From assembly GCA_003013855.2 (NCBI GenBank), contig PVNU02004166.1:62001-126000 (forward strand): DNA of 64,000 nucleotides, read 5' to 3'. This DNA is from Liriodendron chinense. Its lineage: Eukaryota; Streptophyta; Magnoliopsida; Magnoliales; Magnoliaceae. Shown piece by piece: positions 63,947-64,000 of this stretch; position 1 is the stretch's first letter, and every line of letters begins with the position of its first letter. Made by a program: the position numbers and the translations under genes. Below the pieces are notes generated by a model that searched no databases, was not told the DNA's origin, and saw nothing but the letters and a program-made list of their open reading frames with translations.

Positions 63947-64000
63947 CTGATCACAAAAAGGAAAAAAAGATCAGCTAGAGCAGAGCAATTCCTAGCAAAG

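Larger units (their letters stand above)
51571..64000 (+). mobile_element. Tat-lineage Ty3/gypsy retrotransposon, 3' end outside the window
   Basis: In order: 5' LTR (from 51571 or 51682), primer-binding site, gag with zinc knuckle, protease, RT, RNase H, a second 'archaeal-type' RNase H, integrase, a long 3' region with repeats, and an antisense ORF. The second RNase H between RT and integrase and the long 3' region with an antisense gene are marks of the Tat group (Ogre/Retand relatives). The element is inactive by a few stops and indels. The 3' LTR lies beyond 64000, so insertion age cannot be judged. Confidence 0.88.

Overview
The window is a stretch of a large, transposon-crowded flowering-plant nuclear genome. 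It holds one recognisable host gene. Everything else that can be read is retrotransposon or DNA-transposon sequence, microsatellite, tandem repeat or unassigned intergenic DNA. There are no operons, bacterial signals or CRISPR arrays. The abundance of foldback elements built on 'GTGGGCCCACC..TTGATGT' arms gives a weak impression of a magnoliid-type angiosperm; this is inference, not a demonstrated identification.

The host gene is on the minus strand. It is a plant alpha-1,4-fucosyltransferase (FUT13-type, GT family 10) in three exons: 42289-41714, 34013-33840 and 29564-28995. The introns are 7.7 kb and 4.3 kb and all junctions are phase 0. They join to 439 codons that keep the family's type II membrane anchor, the GT10 motif and the C-terminal cysteines. 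About two thirds of intron 1 is identifiable insertions or repeats: a deleted Ty3/gypsy chromovirus with 5-bp target duplication, a solo LTR, a hAT-like MITE, another inverted-repeat element and a ~155-bp tandem array. Intron 2 holds LINE pieces, a Harbinger/Tourist-like element and an inverted solo LTR of the same family as the one in intron 1.

Left part (1-28 kb): LTR-retrotransposon wreckage. It includes an LTR element with a decayed plant 'transposon protein' ORF (0.36-1.6 kb), Copia/SIRE-like LTRs (2.35-6.6 kb), a Del/Tekay-type gypsy LTR (6.77-~10.2 kb) carrying a 514-bp hAT MITE with perfect 8-bp duplication, a gag-only Copia element (10.4-13.6 kb), and a reverse-oriented Copia LTR plus RT/RNase H pseudogene (13.6-15.1 kb). 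Then come microsatellites, a SINE, three-level nested MITEs (19.9-21.2 kb) and a second hAT MITE copy (24.8-25.3 kb). Much of 21.9-27.8 kb shows nothing recognisable.

Right part (43-64 kb): foldback MITEs nested in one another (44.25-45.2 kb), one split by a SINE (45.2-45.8 kb), a ~2-kb degenerate higher-order array of 'GTGGGGCCCACC' units (46.46-48.44 kb), a decayed PIF/Harbinger transposon with SANT and transposase pseudogenes (48.5-51.5 kb), and a large Tat-lineage Ty3/gypsy element that runs off the right edge (51.6-64 kb). The Tat element has a TATA-bearing 5' LTR with 143-bp tandem repeats, gag with a CCHC-like knuckle, protease, an almost uninterrupted RT-RNaseH-aRNaseH-integrase ORF, a repeat-rich 3' region and an antisense gene resembling the plant mobile domain (PMD).
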